Positions 44,263 through 52,079 of a stretch of 64,000 nt of DNA are shown piece by piece. The position numbers were made by a program, and so were the translations under genes. Origin of the DNA: Labrenzia sp. OB1 (GTDB taxonomy: Bacteria; Pseudomonadota; Alphaproteobacteria; Rhizobiales; Stappiaceae); NCBI RefSeq assembly GCF_001624695.1, contig NZ_JSEP01000002.1, positions 421,520 to 485,519 of the forward strand, in the 5' to 3' direction. How positions within the stretch are numbered: position 1 is the stretch's first letter; each line of letters begins with the position of its first letter. The notes under the pieces were generated by a model. The model saw nothing but the letters and a program-made list of their open reading frames with translations, was not told where the DNA came from and did no database searches.

Positions 44263-45006
44263 ATGGAAAACCATCTTTTTCACCCTGCGAGGAAAGCATC
44301 ATTGCCCATTCGGCGTTCCGCTCTCAAATCCGGACCGGCAAAGACCGAGACCAGACAAGCAACCTCACGCGGTGCGACCCGTGAGCAGGTGGACGCGGCG
44401 ATCCGCACAGGTCTGCTGACCGGGCGCTTCATTCCCGGAAAGGCGGTGACGATCCGGGGGCTCGCGGCGGAACTCGGCGTCAGCCCGATGCCGGTGCGCG
44501 AGGTTCTCCAGCGGCTCGCGGCGGAAAATGCACTGGAAGTCAAACCCAACGGCCGCGTCCAGGTGCCGGACATGACACCCGCCCGTTTCGACGAGGTGCT
44601 CAAGGCACGTCTTCTGCTGGAGCCTGAACTTGCCGAACTGGCCCTCCCCCACCTGACCGCCGGCGCCGCGGGCGATCTGCAGTCCATCGACGACGATATC
44701 GACCGGTGCCTCGTCAGCGGCGATGCGGAAGCCTATATGCGGCTGAACCACGCCTTCCATTTCAGCATCTACCGGGCGACCGGCTCGAAAGTCCTGCTGC
44801 CCCTGATCGACAGTCTCTGGCTGCAATTCGCTCCTTTCATGCGCACGGTTTACGGCCGGGTCGGCACCGCCAGTCTTGTGGACCGGCACAAGGAAGCCAT
44901 CCGGGCCATCAAACTGCGCGACAAACAAGCCTTGCGCGTTGCCATCGCTGCCGATATCTCCCAGGGCATGGGCATATTGGGTAAGGAAATTCTCGCCGGC
45001 ACATGA
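44263..45006 (+). CDS. GntR-family (FadR/FCD) transcriptional regulator of polyamine use
   Basis: About 247 residues from ATG 44263; GACGGA lies very close, so the exact start is open and the frame extends upstream to 44209. The winged helix-turn-helix (about residues 42-105) includes IPGKAVTIRGLAAELGVSPM and PVREVLQRLAAENALEV. The C-terminal FCD domain has the metal-ligand pattern RLLLEPELAEL, YMRLNHAFHFSIYRATG and DRHKEAIRAI. FCD members usually bind a metal and a small acid ligand. It lies between two polyamine transcription units, each with a matching palindrome, so it probably represses both until the inducer (a polyamine or catabolite) is present. Confidence 0.88.
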   Translation: MENHLFHPARKASLPIRRSALKSGPAKTETRQATSRGATREQVDAAIRTGLLTGRFIPGKAVTIRGLAAELGVSPMPVREVLQRLAAENALEVKPNGRVQVPDMTPARFDEVLKARLLLEPELAELALPHLTAGAAGDLQSIDDDIDRCLVSGDAEAYMRLNHAFHFSIYRATGSKVLLPLIDSLWLQFAPFMRTVYGRVGTASLVDRHKEAIRAIKLRDKQALRVAIAADISQGMGILGKEILAGT

Positions 45007-45035
45007 GGGTGTTGATCCCTTTCCCGTACCGTGTC

Positions 45036-45053
45036 ATTTTGTGATCACAAAAT
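45036..45053. promoter_or_regulatory. 18-bp perfect palindromic GntR operator before GS2/aminotransferase operon
   Basis: ATTTTGTGATCACAAAAT is a perfect palindrome, 95 bp before the GTG start of the second ligase. It shares TGTGATCAC with the site at 44227-44235. The zero-spacer structure excludes a CRP site (TGTGA-N6-TCACA). Confidence 0.8.
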
Positions 45054-45147
45054 CCTGCTGCCTTGCAAGGGCGCCGGACACAGGATGGGTGATCGGTCAT
45101 CGTCCCGGACCGTTTTCCTTTCCGGTGACTAACAATTGGAGCCTCCC

Positions 45148-46554
45148 GTGACTGCAGACACACCTGCCAGTGAAATCCAGAATCCGTCGGAAAGCCTGCG
45201 CGGCGTGCCGGATGTCGATGCCGCGCGGGAATGGCTGAACGCGCGCAACATTCAGGACATCGAGTGCATCGTTCCCGATATCGCCGGCGTCGCGCGCGGC
45301 AAGATGATGCCGACCGGAAAGTTCTTTTCCGGTCCCGTGATGACCATGCCGGCATCCATCTTCGCCCAGACGATTTCGGGAGACTATCCGGAAGACGACG
45401 ACCGGTTTCAGCATAACGCCACAGACGGCGACCTGTATTTCCGGCCGGACTACAGCACGCTGACCACGGTTCCCTGGGAAAGCGATCCGACCGCACAGCT
45501 CATTCACGATGCCTATACACGGGGAGGCGACCCGCTTGAAACCGCCCCGCGCAACGTCTTGAAGCGGGTCCTGAAACTCTATGAGGACAAGGGCTGGGAA
45601 CCGGTGATTGCCCCGGAAATCGAGTTCTACCTGGTGCGGCCCAACACCGATCCGGACTACCCGCTCGAGCCGCCGCGGGGCCGCTCCGGCCGCCCGGAAG
45701 TCGGCCGCCAGTCCTATTCGATTTCCGCGCTCAATGAGTTCGACGACCTTATCGACGACATCTACGACCTGTCGGAACAGCAGGGCCTCGAGATCGACAC
45801 CATGATCCACGAGGAAGGCGCCGCGCAGATGGAGATCAACCTGCGCCACGGCAATCCGCTGGCGCTGGCCGACCAGGTCTTCCTGTTCAAGCGCACCATC
45901 CGTGAAGCCGCGCTGCGGCACGAAATGTATGCCACCTTCATGTCCAAGCCGATGTCGCATCAGCCCGGTTCGGCCATGCATATCCACCAGTCTCTGGTCG
46001 ACAAGGAAACCGGGCTGAATATTTTTGCCGGCGAAGACGGCGAGGAAACACCCCTGTTTCTGTCCTTCATCGCCGGTCACCAGAAGTATCTGCCGAAGGT
46101 GACCTGCATCATGGCGCCTTACGTCAACTCCTACCGGCGGTTCTCGAAAACCTCGACGTCGCCGGTCAATGTCTACTGGGGATACGACAACCGGACCGTC
46201 GGCCTGCGCGTGCCTTATTCCGACCCGCAAGCCCGGCGGCTGGAAAACCGCATCCCCGGCTCCGACGCCAATCCGTATCTGGCCATCGCGGCAAGCCTGG
46301 CCTGCGGCTACCTGGGCATCGTCAACGGATTGAAGCCGGACGCCCCCAAGGCCGACGACTGTACCGACAGAGCCAAGTCCCTGCCGCGCGGGCTGCCTGA
46401 AGCTCTCGGCAAATTCGAAAAGGCCGACGAGATGATCGAGGTGTTCGGCGAGCAGTTCGTCGCCACCTACCGGGCGATCAAATACGAAGAATTCGAAACC
46501 TTCATGTCCGTGATCAGCCCCTGGGAGCGGGAATACCTGCTGCTCAACGTCTGA
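45148..46554 (+). CDS. puuA: Second glutamine-synthetase-like ligase (gamma-glutamylputrescine synthetase type)
   Basis: 468 residues from GTG 45148, with GGAG six bases upstream. Glutamine synthetase signatures: IVPDIAGVARGKMMPTGKFF, APEIEFYLVRP, HEEGAAQMEINLRHGNP, GSAMHIHQSL, NVYWGYDNRTVGLRVPYSDP and NRIPGSDANPYLAIAASLAC. Closest by layout to PuuA, which makes gamma-glutamylputrescine from putrescine, glutamate and ATP. It is followed after 30 bp by an aminotransferase gene and preceded by the perfect GntR operator. The two ligases differ clearly in sequence, so they may take different amines. Confidence 0.9.
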   Translation: MTADTPASEIQNPSESLRGVPDVDAAREWLNARNIQDIECIVPDIAGVARGKMMPTGKFFSGPVMTMPASIFAQTISGDYPEDDDRFQHNATDGDLYFRPDYSTLTTVPWESDPTAQLIHDAYTRGGDPLETAPRNVLKRVLKLYEDKGWEPVIAPEIEFYLVRPNTDPDYPLEPPRGRSGRPEVGRQSYSISALNEFDDLIDDIYDLSEQQGLEIDTMIHEEGAAQMEINLRHGNPLALADQVFLFKRTIREAALRHEMYATFMSKPMSHQPGSAMHIHQSLVDKETGLNIFAGEDGEETPLFLSFIAGHQKYLPKVTCIMAPYVNSYRRFSKTSTSPVNVYWGYDNRTVGLRVPYSDPQARRLENRIPGSDANPYLAIAASLACGYLGIVNGLKPDAPKADDCTDRAKSLPRGLPEALGKFEKADEMIEVFGEQFVATYRAIKYEEFETFMSVISPWEREYLLLNV

Positions 46555-46584
46555 TCCCGTCCACCTTTATCCGGAGCTTCCGCC

Positions 46585-47979
46585 ATGACGGCCCATTCCA
46601 ATATTTATCCGACCAAGGCCCTGCAAGACCTTGACGCCGCCCACCACTGGCACCCCTTCTCCGACATGAAGGCGCTGAATGCGGAAGGCACCCGGATCAT
46701 CACCAGTGCCGACGGCGTGTGGTTGCGGGATTCCAACGGCAAGGAAGTTCTGGACGGCATGGCGGGCCTTTGGTGCGTGCAGGTGGGTCACGGCCGTACC
46801 GAGATCGCCGATGCCGTGCACAAGCAGATGGTCGAGCTGTCCTACTACAACACCTTCTTCAAGACGACCCATCCGCCCGCCGTCGCGCTTTCCGAAAAGC
46901 TTGCCAAACTGGCGCCCGCGCACATCAACAGGGTGTTTTACTGCTCCTCCGGCTCGGAGGCCAACGACACCGTGTTCCGCATGGTGCGCACCTATTGGGA
47001 CAAACTCGGCAAACCGGACAAGAAGGTGATCATCGGGCGCTGGAACGGCTATCACGGCTCCACGCTTGCCGGGACCAGCCTGGGCGGCATGAAGGCCATG
47101 CACAAGCAGGGCGACCTGCCCGTTCCGGGCGTGCATCACATCGACCAGCCCTACTGGTTCGGCGAAGGCCATGACATGAGCCCGCATGACTTCGGCATTG
47201 CCGCCGCGCGCAAGCTGGAACAGGCCATCGACGAGCTCGGTGAAGACAAGGTCGCTGCCTTCATCGCCGAACCGATCCAGGGCGCTGGCGGCGTGATCAT
47301 CCCGCCGGACAGCTACTGGCCGGAAGTCCGCCGCATCCTCAAGGAACGTGACATCCTGTTCGTTTCCGACGAAGTCATCTGCGGGTTCGGCCGCATGGGC
47401 GAATGGTTCGGGTCAGGCTTTTACGGCATGGAGCCGGACCTGATGCCCATCGCCAAGGGGCTCACATCGGGCTATCTGCCGATGGGCGGCGTTCTGGTCT
47501 CCGACCGGGTGGCCGAGGGGCTGATGCTGGCCGGTGAGGATTTCAATCACGGCTATACCTATTCCGGTCATCCGGCCTGCGCCGCGGCAGCGCTTGCCAA
47601 TCTGGATATCATCGAGCGGGAAGGTCTCGTCGGGCGGGTGAAATCAGACATCGGCCCGTATCTGAAGGAGCGCTGGCTGAAGCTTGGCGAGCATCCTCTG
47701 GTCGGCGAGGCCCGCATGACCGGGCTCATGGGCGCACTGGAACTGGTGCCCGAGAAGACCAACCCGCACAAGCCGTTCCGCGACGTGGGCGCAGCCGGCA
47801 CCATCTGCCGGGATGTCTCCTTCGAAAACGGCATGGTGATGCGTGCGGTCCGCGACAGCATGATCATCTCCCCGCCGCTGGTGCTCACCCATGAAGAGGC
47901 GGATATTCTCGTCAAGACCGTAGAGAAGACCCTCGACGGCACCTTCCAGGTCCTGAAACAGGAAGGCATGCTGGGCTGA
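46585..47979 (+). CDS. spuC: Class III aminotransferase, putrescine/polyamine:pyruvate type
   Basis: 464 residues, the normal size for the omega-amino acid/putrescine:pyruvate aminotransferase family. PLP fold features: DAAHHWHPFSDMKALNAEGT, YCSSGSEANDTVFRMVRTYW, WNGYHGSTLAGTSLGG, AFIAEPIQGAGGVIIPPDSY, LFVSDEVICGFGRMG, and the PLP lysine in MPIAKGLTSGYLPMGG. SpuC of Pseudomonas converts putrescine to 4-aminobutyraldehyde with pyruvate as acceptor; a beta-alanine:pyruvate role is an alternative. It lies directly after puuA in a GntR-controlled operon and ends in a clear terminator. The symbol is by context. Confidence 0.88.
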   Translation: MTAHSNIYPTKALQDLDAAHHWHPFSDMKALNAEGTRIITSADGVWLRDSNGKEVLDGMAGLWCVQVGHGRTEIADAVHKQMVELSYYNTFFKTTHPPAVALSEKLAKLAPAHINRVFYCSSGSEANDTVFRMVRTYWDKLGKPDKKVIIGRWNGYHGSTLAGTSLGGMKAMHKQGDLPVPGVHHIDQPYWFGEGHDMSPHDFGIAAARKLEQAIDELGEDKVAAFIAEPIQGAGGVIIPPDSYWPEVRRILKERDILFVSDEVICGFGRMGEWFGSGFYGMEPDLMPIAKGLTSGYLPMGGVLVSDRVAEGLMLAGEDFNHGYTYSGHPACAAAALANLDIIEREGLVGRVKSDIGPYLKERWLKLGEHPLVGEARMTGLMGALELVPEKTNPHKPFRDVGAAGTICRDVSFENGMVMRAVRDSMIISPPLVLTHEEADILVKTVEKTLDGTFQVLKQEGMLG

Positions 47980-47988
47980 CATAAGACT

Positions 47989-48028
47989 GCCGGCCGGTTC
48001 CCTTCAGATGGGGACGGCCGGCTCTTTT
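47989..48028 (+). terminator. Terminator after the aminotransferase gene
   Basis: GCCGGCCG (47989-47996) pairs with CGGCCGGC (48015-48022), extended by TTCCC/GGGGA inside, with a TCTTTT tail. It starts ten bases after the stop. Confidence 0.9.
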
Positions 48029-48063
48029 CGGCAGGCGTTTTATTTTTCGACTTTTTCCTGAGC

Positions 48064-48091
48064 TGTCGGACAAGGTTACATCCGGACGTTC
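48064..48091 (+). promoter_or_regulatory. Orphan ECF-type promoter, copy of the ECF/YCII promoter at 60368
   Basis: TGTCGG-N16-ACGTTC here matches the sequence before the YCII gene at 60368-60395 in 23 of 28 positions with identical spacing, and the similarity extends into the T-rich flank upstream and about 15 bp downstream. No gene follows: the first ATG (48118) opens a 12-codon frame. It may be the leftover promoter of a lost YCII-type gene. Confidence 0.6.
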
Positions 48092-48781
48092 AACGGGCAT
48101 CGCACCGAGGAAGCGGAATGCCGGCAGAAGGCGTTCATTGCGCTGAGAACGAATGACCGGAAAGGTGCCGACTGCCGACTGGCGGCTTGCGAACACACAA
48201 GTTACCTACGCGGACATTCGCACTGAGCTGGTTCACTGTAACTTCCGGCCCATAGCTGACATTTTGAATGCACGACATTCTCGCCCGACCATTCGTCTCG
48301 GCGCATTCAATGGACAACGGCGGGAATGCACTATTGTTTGCCAACGGCTGCCTGTGAGCTAGAGCCTCCGCTGAAAAATCTTCGCACCCTTCAGGCATAA
48401 AACCGCGTTTCGCCGCACCACGAACGAACGTCGGTATTGCCCCTCACCTCAAGACTTGCCTCAGATCAAGCAGCTTCGTTCTCCTCTTGCTGTGCTATCA
48501 GCCGATTGACTTCGCAGGCCAGCAGAACCGCCGCGGTAATCGTCGGCAGCTCCCAAACACCCCCAAACCGGAAGTTCGGTGATTCTTGGTCCGTTCTGCA
48601 AAGCAGCTGTTAGCTGCAAGCTCGGTTCACAAAGCTGCGAGACAATCTGAGAGAAGCCGAACACCCCGATTATACGACAACGTCAACCGGCTCAGCTTCA
48701 ATTACCGGTTCAGACACGGACACAGTTTGTTCAGGCGAAGCGCCAGCTTGCGTCTCCACTCCGGACACAGCCTCCGGCGCC
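48092..48781. other. Gene-free AT-richer interval with relic sequence
   Basis: About 690 bp with no frame that looks protein-like in either strand; composition is AT-richer than the surroundings. It contains one copy of a 46-bp diverged repeat (48574-48619) with a GCAGCT-GTT-AGCTGC hairpin, and short stretches (for example CTTCCGGCCC at about 48243) that recur near 62910. I read it as decayed DNA at the edge of an accessory island. Confidence 0.6.
48574..48619 (+). repeat. Diverged direct repeat, left copy
   Basis: 46 bp that match 50442-50487 at 40 positions without gaps. It ends in a conserved small inverted repeat (GCAGCT-N3-AGCTGC). The two copies flank the calcium-binding repeat protein gene. 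Confidence 0.75.
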
Positions 48782-50212
48782 TTAGTTGACATCCATTGAC
48801 AAGACAGGCTCTGGTTCTGCGGCTTGATCCTGGCGCGTCAGTGTTTTTGTGCTGCCATCACCAAACATGAGGATAGTATCATCCTCTGAATCTCCGATCA
48901 CAAGGGACAGCTGCTCATCTCGTCCTTCGAAGGCAATTGAAACCGTGTTTCCATCAATGGAAATCTGGGCCTTGTCTGCTGTCAGCTCCGCCCCGAACAT
49001 GACCGTCCCCGAGGACATTGCAACTGTGTCCTGTCCGTCTCCAGCATTGAAAATGACAGTTGCCTGCCCCCTAACCAATATATTGTCATTTCCCTTGCCA
49101 CCAACAACCGTGCTGCCGTGACCTGCAGATAAGCTATCGTTGCCTTCGCCTCCGTCCAGATAACTGCCGTCCAAAGCATAAATCTGATCATTTCCGGCAC
49201 CGCCAGTCGCGATTCCGGTTCCATGCAAGGTCACGCTGTCGTTGCCAGAGCCACCGTGAGCACTACCATCGCCAAAAACGGTGACAAAGTCGGAACCGCT
49301 TCCGCCGCTAGCAGCCCCATCTCCGTGGACATGAACTTCATCGTTGCCATCACCACCATGAGCCGAACCGCCGCCCATCACACTGATGTAATCGGCGCCG
49401 CCCCCGCCATGCACAACCGAATTTGTATGCGCATAAATTGTGTCGTCTCCCGAACCGCCATCCACTCGGCTATCTGACCATGCATCGATGACATCATTGC
49501 CACTGCCTCCAAACACCTCGGAATTTGACCACGCCTTGATAAGGTCGTCTCCCGCTCCGCCATCAACCCGGCTATCTGACCATGCATCGATGACATCATT
49601 CCCGTGACCTCCGGACACCAAGGAGTTAGACCACGCCTTGATGAAATCATCTCCATCGCCGCCGTCGACACGGCTCTCAGACCACGCATCGATATAATCG
49701 CTACCTGAACCACCATTCACAATCGAATTGGACCAAACACGGAGAAAGTCGTCGCCGTCGCCGCCATCAACCCTCGCATCGCTCCCCGCCAAAACCTGAT
49801 CGTTGCCTTTACCGGCCTCAACAACAGAATTGCTTCCAACAGCGAACAACTCGTCCGCATCAGTCCCTTCAACACTAACATTGCTGCCGAATGTGACAGG
49901 TGTTCCGGAGAAGAAATCACCAAAGAAAGGACTTAGCTTCTCGTCGTCCCGACCGCCGTTGCCGGATGGTGTTTCATTGCCGTCTGATCCGCCCCTGAGT
50001 TGATCCAGCTTGTCTTGCAACCGGTTAGCCACTTCCCGCGCGACTTGGATGCCTGACAGGAAATCTCTGGCTTGAGCGGACAATTCGACTTCCACCGCAT
50101 TGCCGATTGAAGGTTCTGCTTCACCGGATGCCAACGCGCTGCCATTCTGGCTGGCAATTGTCGACTTCCCCAAAGTTGCGGATGTTAAGTAAGTTGAAAT
50201 TCCTGTCATCAT
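48782..50212 (-). CDS. RTX-like calcium-binding protein with 17-residue repeats
   Basis: 476 residues. The N-terminal 110 residues have a polar start and a helical segment (VELSAQARDFLSGIQVAREV ANRLQDKLDQL). Residues 113-398 are about 16 tandem repeats of 17 residues, of the form VDGGDGDDFIKAWSNSL. Each holds one calcium-binding nonapeptide (GGxGxDxIx), as in RTX beta-rolls, followed by an eight-residue A-W-S-x-S segment instead of a second nonapeptide. In the central part the repeats alternate in pairs (34 residues). The last 75 residues lack repeats and may carry a type I secretion signal. No signal peptide is evident and no type I secretion genes are adjacent. Codon use is AT-richer than the neighbouring genes, and direct repeats flank it, suggesting transfer. 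It may be a surface or matrix protein. Confidence 0.8.
   Translation of the reverse strand: MMTGISTYLTSATLGKSTIASQNGSALASGEAEPSIGNAVEVELSAQARDFLSGIQVAREVANRLQDKLDQLRGGSDGNETPSGNGGRDDEKLSPFFGDFFSGTPVTFGSNVSVEGTDADELFAVGSNSVVEAGKGNDQVLAGSDARVDGGDGDDFLRVWSNSIVNGGSGSDYIDAWSESRVDGGDGDDFIKAWSNSLVSGGHGNDVIDAWSDSRVDGGAGDDLIKAWSNSEVFGGSGNDVIDAWSDSRVDGGSGDDTIYAHTNSVVHGGGGADYISVMGGGSAHGGDGNDEVHVHGDGAASGGSGSDFVTVFGDGSAHGGSGNDSVTLHGTGIATGGAGNDQIYALDGSYLDGGEGNDSLSAGHGSTVVGGKGNDNILVRGQATVIFNAGDGQDTVAMSSGTVMFGAELTADKAQISIDGNTVSIAFEGRDEQLSLVIGDSEDDTILMFGDGSTKTLTRQDQAAEPEPVLSMDVN
49019..49876 (-). repeat. Tandem 51-bp / 102-bp coding repeats of the RTX-like gene
   Basis: The DNA encoding residues 113-398 repeats every 51 bp. 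Between about 49440 and 49740 adjacent units pair into a 102-bp super-repeat with high nucleotide similarity, showing recent internal duplication. It is coding and in frame, not a CRISPR array. Confidence 0.85.
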
Positions 50213-50234
50213 TTCACAAATTCCTTTTGTGAAA
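50212..50234 (-). promoter_or_regulatory. Perfect hairpin with the Shine-Dalgarno sequence in its loop
   Basis: On the mRNA, TTTCACAAA pairs with TTTGTGAAA (nine base pairs, 50226-50234 with 50212-50220), and the five-base loop is AGGAA, the ribosome binding site of the RTX-like gene. The A of the start codon is the last base of the stem. It may regulate translation, or the DNA palindrome may be an operator. Confidence 0.75.
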
Positions 50235-50275
50235 AATATCGAAACTAACGACGAATAAACCTAAAGTTGAATTTG

Positions 50276-50290
50276 TAAACGGCAGGTTAA
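50276..50290 (-). promoter_or_regulatory. CtrA-like box upstream of the RTX-like gene
   Basis: On the minus strand TTAA-CCTGCCG-TTTA matches TTAA-N7-TTAA at seven of eight positions, 64-78 bp before the start codon. A single imperfect motif in AT-rich DNA, so weak by itself. Confidence 0.35.
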
Positions 50291-50441
50291 TACCGCGAAA
50301 AATGACAATAATATGATGGTCTTCACCCCGTTTCTGGTCCGGGTGTCATGCGACCTTTTGAGCTTCGTTCAGTTCGTCCGAGAAGAGTGTCTGGACGGAC
50401 ACGTTATCCCCATCATACGCCGGCAGCCCCCCAAGTCCGAT

Positions 50442-50487
50442 GTTCGGTGTTTCTCGGTCCTATCTGCAATGCAGCTGCTAGCTGCAA
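50442..50487 (+). repeat. Diverged direct repeat, right copy
   Basis: Matches 48574-48619 at 40 of 46 positions, including the GCAGCT-N3-AGCTGC hairpin (here with GCT in the loop). The units lie about 1.87 kb apart on either side of the RTX-like gene, in the same orientation. Confidence 0.75.
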
Positions 50488-51104
50488 TCTCATCGAATGC
50501 CTTGAAAGGGCGGCGCGCGCGGAACCTCAAGAGGCAATCAAGGCGGCTATCGGGCCGAGTTTTTTCAACGGAATACGCCTTCCTCGAACTTTTCGGCACC
50601 GTGCAACGAACGGTGGCTTTCATACAATGCCCCCTTGCAGCTGGACGGTCGAAATGGGCGCGCAAAGCGCGCCACACCCAACGACATCCAACCTCCCCAT
50701 CCACCCACAGTTGACCCGCCCCGTTTTGCGAACACACCGGAACAGACGGGCCGCGGGAGCAGTCCTTGGGGCTCCGGGTTCGGGGAAAAGCATGATCACG
50801 GTGCCGCTTGTCTGGCTGGTCAGTGTCCTGACGACCTTTGCCGCCTTCGCACTGGTGCAGGAGACGCGGTTGAAGGGCGCGGCGCGGGTGCAGCCGTTCT
50901 TGGTGGTGATGGTTGCGCCCTGGCCTATCCCGGCTTTGCCGCGCTCATCCAGGACGGCGGGGCGAACTGGCGCCGGACGCTGCTTGTCAACGGCGCGCCG
51001 GTGGTGTTCGTGCAATGGCAGTCTGCGTTCGCTCGAACGCAGACTGCTTCCGGGACTGCACTCCTGAACCCTCCCGGTCAGCCAGGCAGGCCTCTTCTTT
51101 GCGA
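50488..51104. other. Gene-free interval, possible frameshifted relic
   Basis: No convincing gene. From 50790 a frame opens with a membrane-helix-like stretch (MITVPLVWLVSVLTTFAAFA), and the adjacent frame from about 50900 continues with ALAYPGFAALIQDGGANWRR. The two may be a frameshifted remnant, but I recognise no family. A 14-bp perfect inverted repeat (51018-51031 with 51034-51047) lies 57 bp beyond the end of pxpC and may mark the operon's 3' end, without a T-run. Confidence 0.4.
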
Positions 51105-52079
51105 TCAGGCGAGCGCGGTGCGAATGGCTTCGAGCGTTTGCGCGCGATCCCGCCGTGCCGCCAGGGCGGCGTTCATATCCACCTTGACGAAACGGGTCGA
51201 TGTGTGTGGCTGCAATTGGCCGATCAGATCCATGTCGGCGGAAATGACCGTGCCGATCATGAAGTAGCCGCCGCCCGACACTGCGTCGCGGTGCAGGATG
51301 ATCGGTTCGGTTCCGCTTGGAACCTGAATGGACCCATAAGGATAGCAGGCATCGGTGATGTTGGAGGGATCGGCGCCGGCGCCGAAGGGCTGTTCCCGCT
51401 CCACGAACGCCAGCTTGTGTCCCCCCTGGAACCGGTAGCCCATACGATCGGCCTCGTTGGCCACCTTCCAGGTATCCTTGAAGAACCCTTCCTGCGCCGC
51501 TTCCGTGATCCGGTGCCAGTACAGACCCGGCAGCATCCGCAGTTCCGCCGGATTGCCCGGTCCCCTGCGCAACGCGTCCGGGACACTCAGGCCTTCCCTG
51601 ACCGGAGCCTTCGGGCGTCCGAGCGGCAGCGTATCGCCGGGCTGAACCGCCCGGCCGTCAATGCCGCCGAGAGCGCCGATGGCATAGGTCGAGCGGCTGC
51701 CGAGCATGGGCGGCGTGTTGATCCCGCCGCTGATGGCAATATAGGCGCGGGCACCGGACTTCAGGAAGTCAAAGGACAGGACCTGCCCCGCCCTGACGGC
51801 AATGGCGCTCCACGTCGGGCGCTCCTCGCCATCGATCTTCGGCGGCAGCTCGGCACCGCAAACGGCAACCGTTGCATCCTCGGTGAATTCGAGTTCCGGA
51901 CCGACGAATACGGATTCCAGCCCGGCGGCGTCTTCCTCGTTGCCAACCAGAAGATTGGCTGTGCGCAGCGCCAGGCGATCCATCGCCCCGCCCATCGGAA
52001 TGCCGAGGTGATAGTAACCCGGACGGCCAAGGTCCTGGATGGTTGTCGCAATGCCTGCGGAAAGGACATTAATCGGCAT
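51105..52079 (-). CDS. pxpC: PxpC/KipA-family carboxyltransferase subunit
   Basis: 324 residues. The PxpC/KipA/AHS2 family: INVLSAGIATTIQDLGRPGY, MGGAMDRLALRTANLLVGNE, AYIAISGGINTPPMLGSRST, and the C-terminal PYGSIQVPSGTEPIILHRDA followed by GGGYFMIGTVISADMD. In E. coli PxpABC hydrolyses 5-oxoproline with ATP; in urea carboxylase the equivalent domain is half of the carboxyltransferase. It overlaps pxpB by 11 bases. It is the last gene of an operon that also supplies biotin carboxylase and a biotin carrier, so it may act as the carboxyltransferase half of a biotin enzyme. Confidence 0.9.
   Translation of the reverse strand: MPINVLSAGIATTIQDLGRPGYYHLGIPMGGAMDRLALRTANLLVGNEEDAAGLESVFVGPELEFTEDATVAVCGAELPPKIDGEERPTWSAIAVRAGQVLSFDFLKSGARAYIAISGGINTPPMLGSRSTYAIGALGGIDGRAVQPGDTLPLGRPKAPVREGLSVPDALRRGPGNPAELRMLPGLYWHRITEAAQEGFFKDTWKVANEADRMGYRFQGGHKLAFVEREQPFGAGADPSNITDACYPYGSIQVPSGTEPIILHRDAVSGGGYFMIGTVISADMDLIGQLQPHTSTRFVKVDMNAALAARRDRAQTLEAIRTALA

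Noticed and set aside
45036..45053. CRP binding site at the perfect palindrome
   Set aside because: CRP sites need a six-base spacer (TGTGA-N6-TCACA); here the halves abut, and a GntR gene and second copy are adjacent.
49019..49876. Regularly spaced repeats suggestive of a CRISPR array
   Set aside because: The 51-bp period is in frame and encodes protein repeats; there are no unique spacers of constant length and no cas genes.
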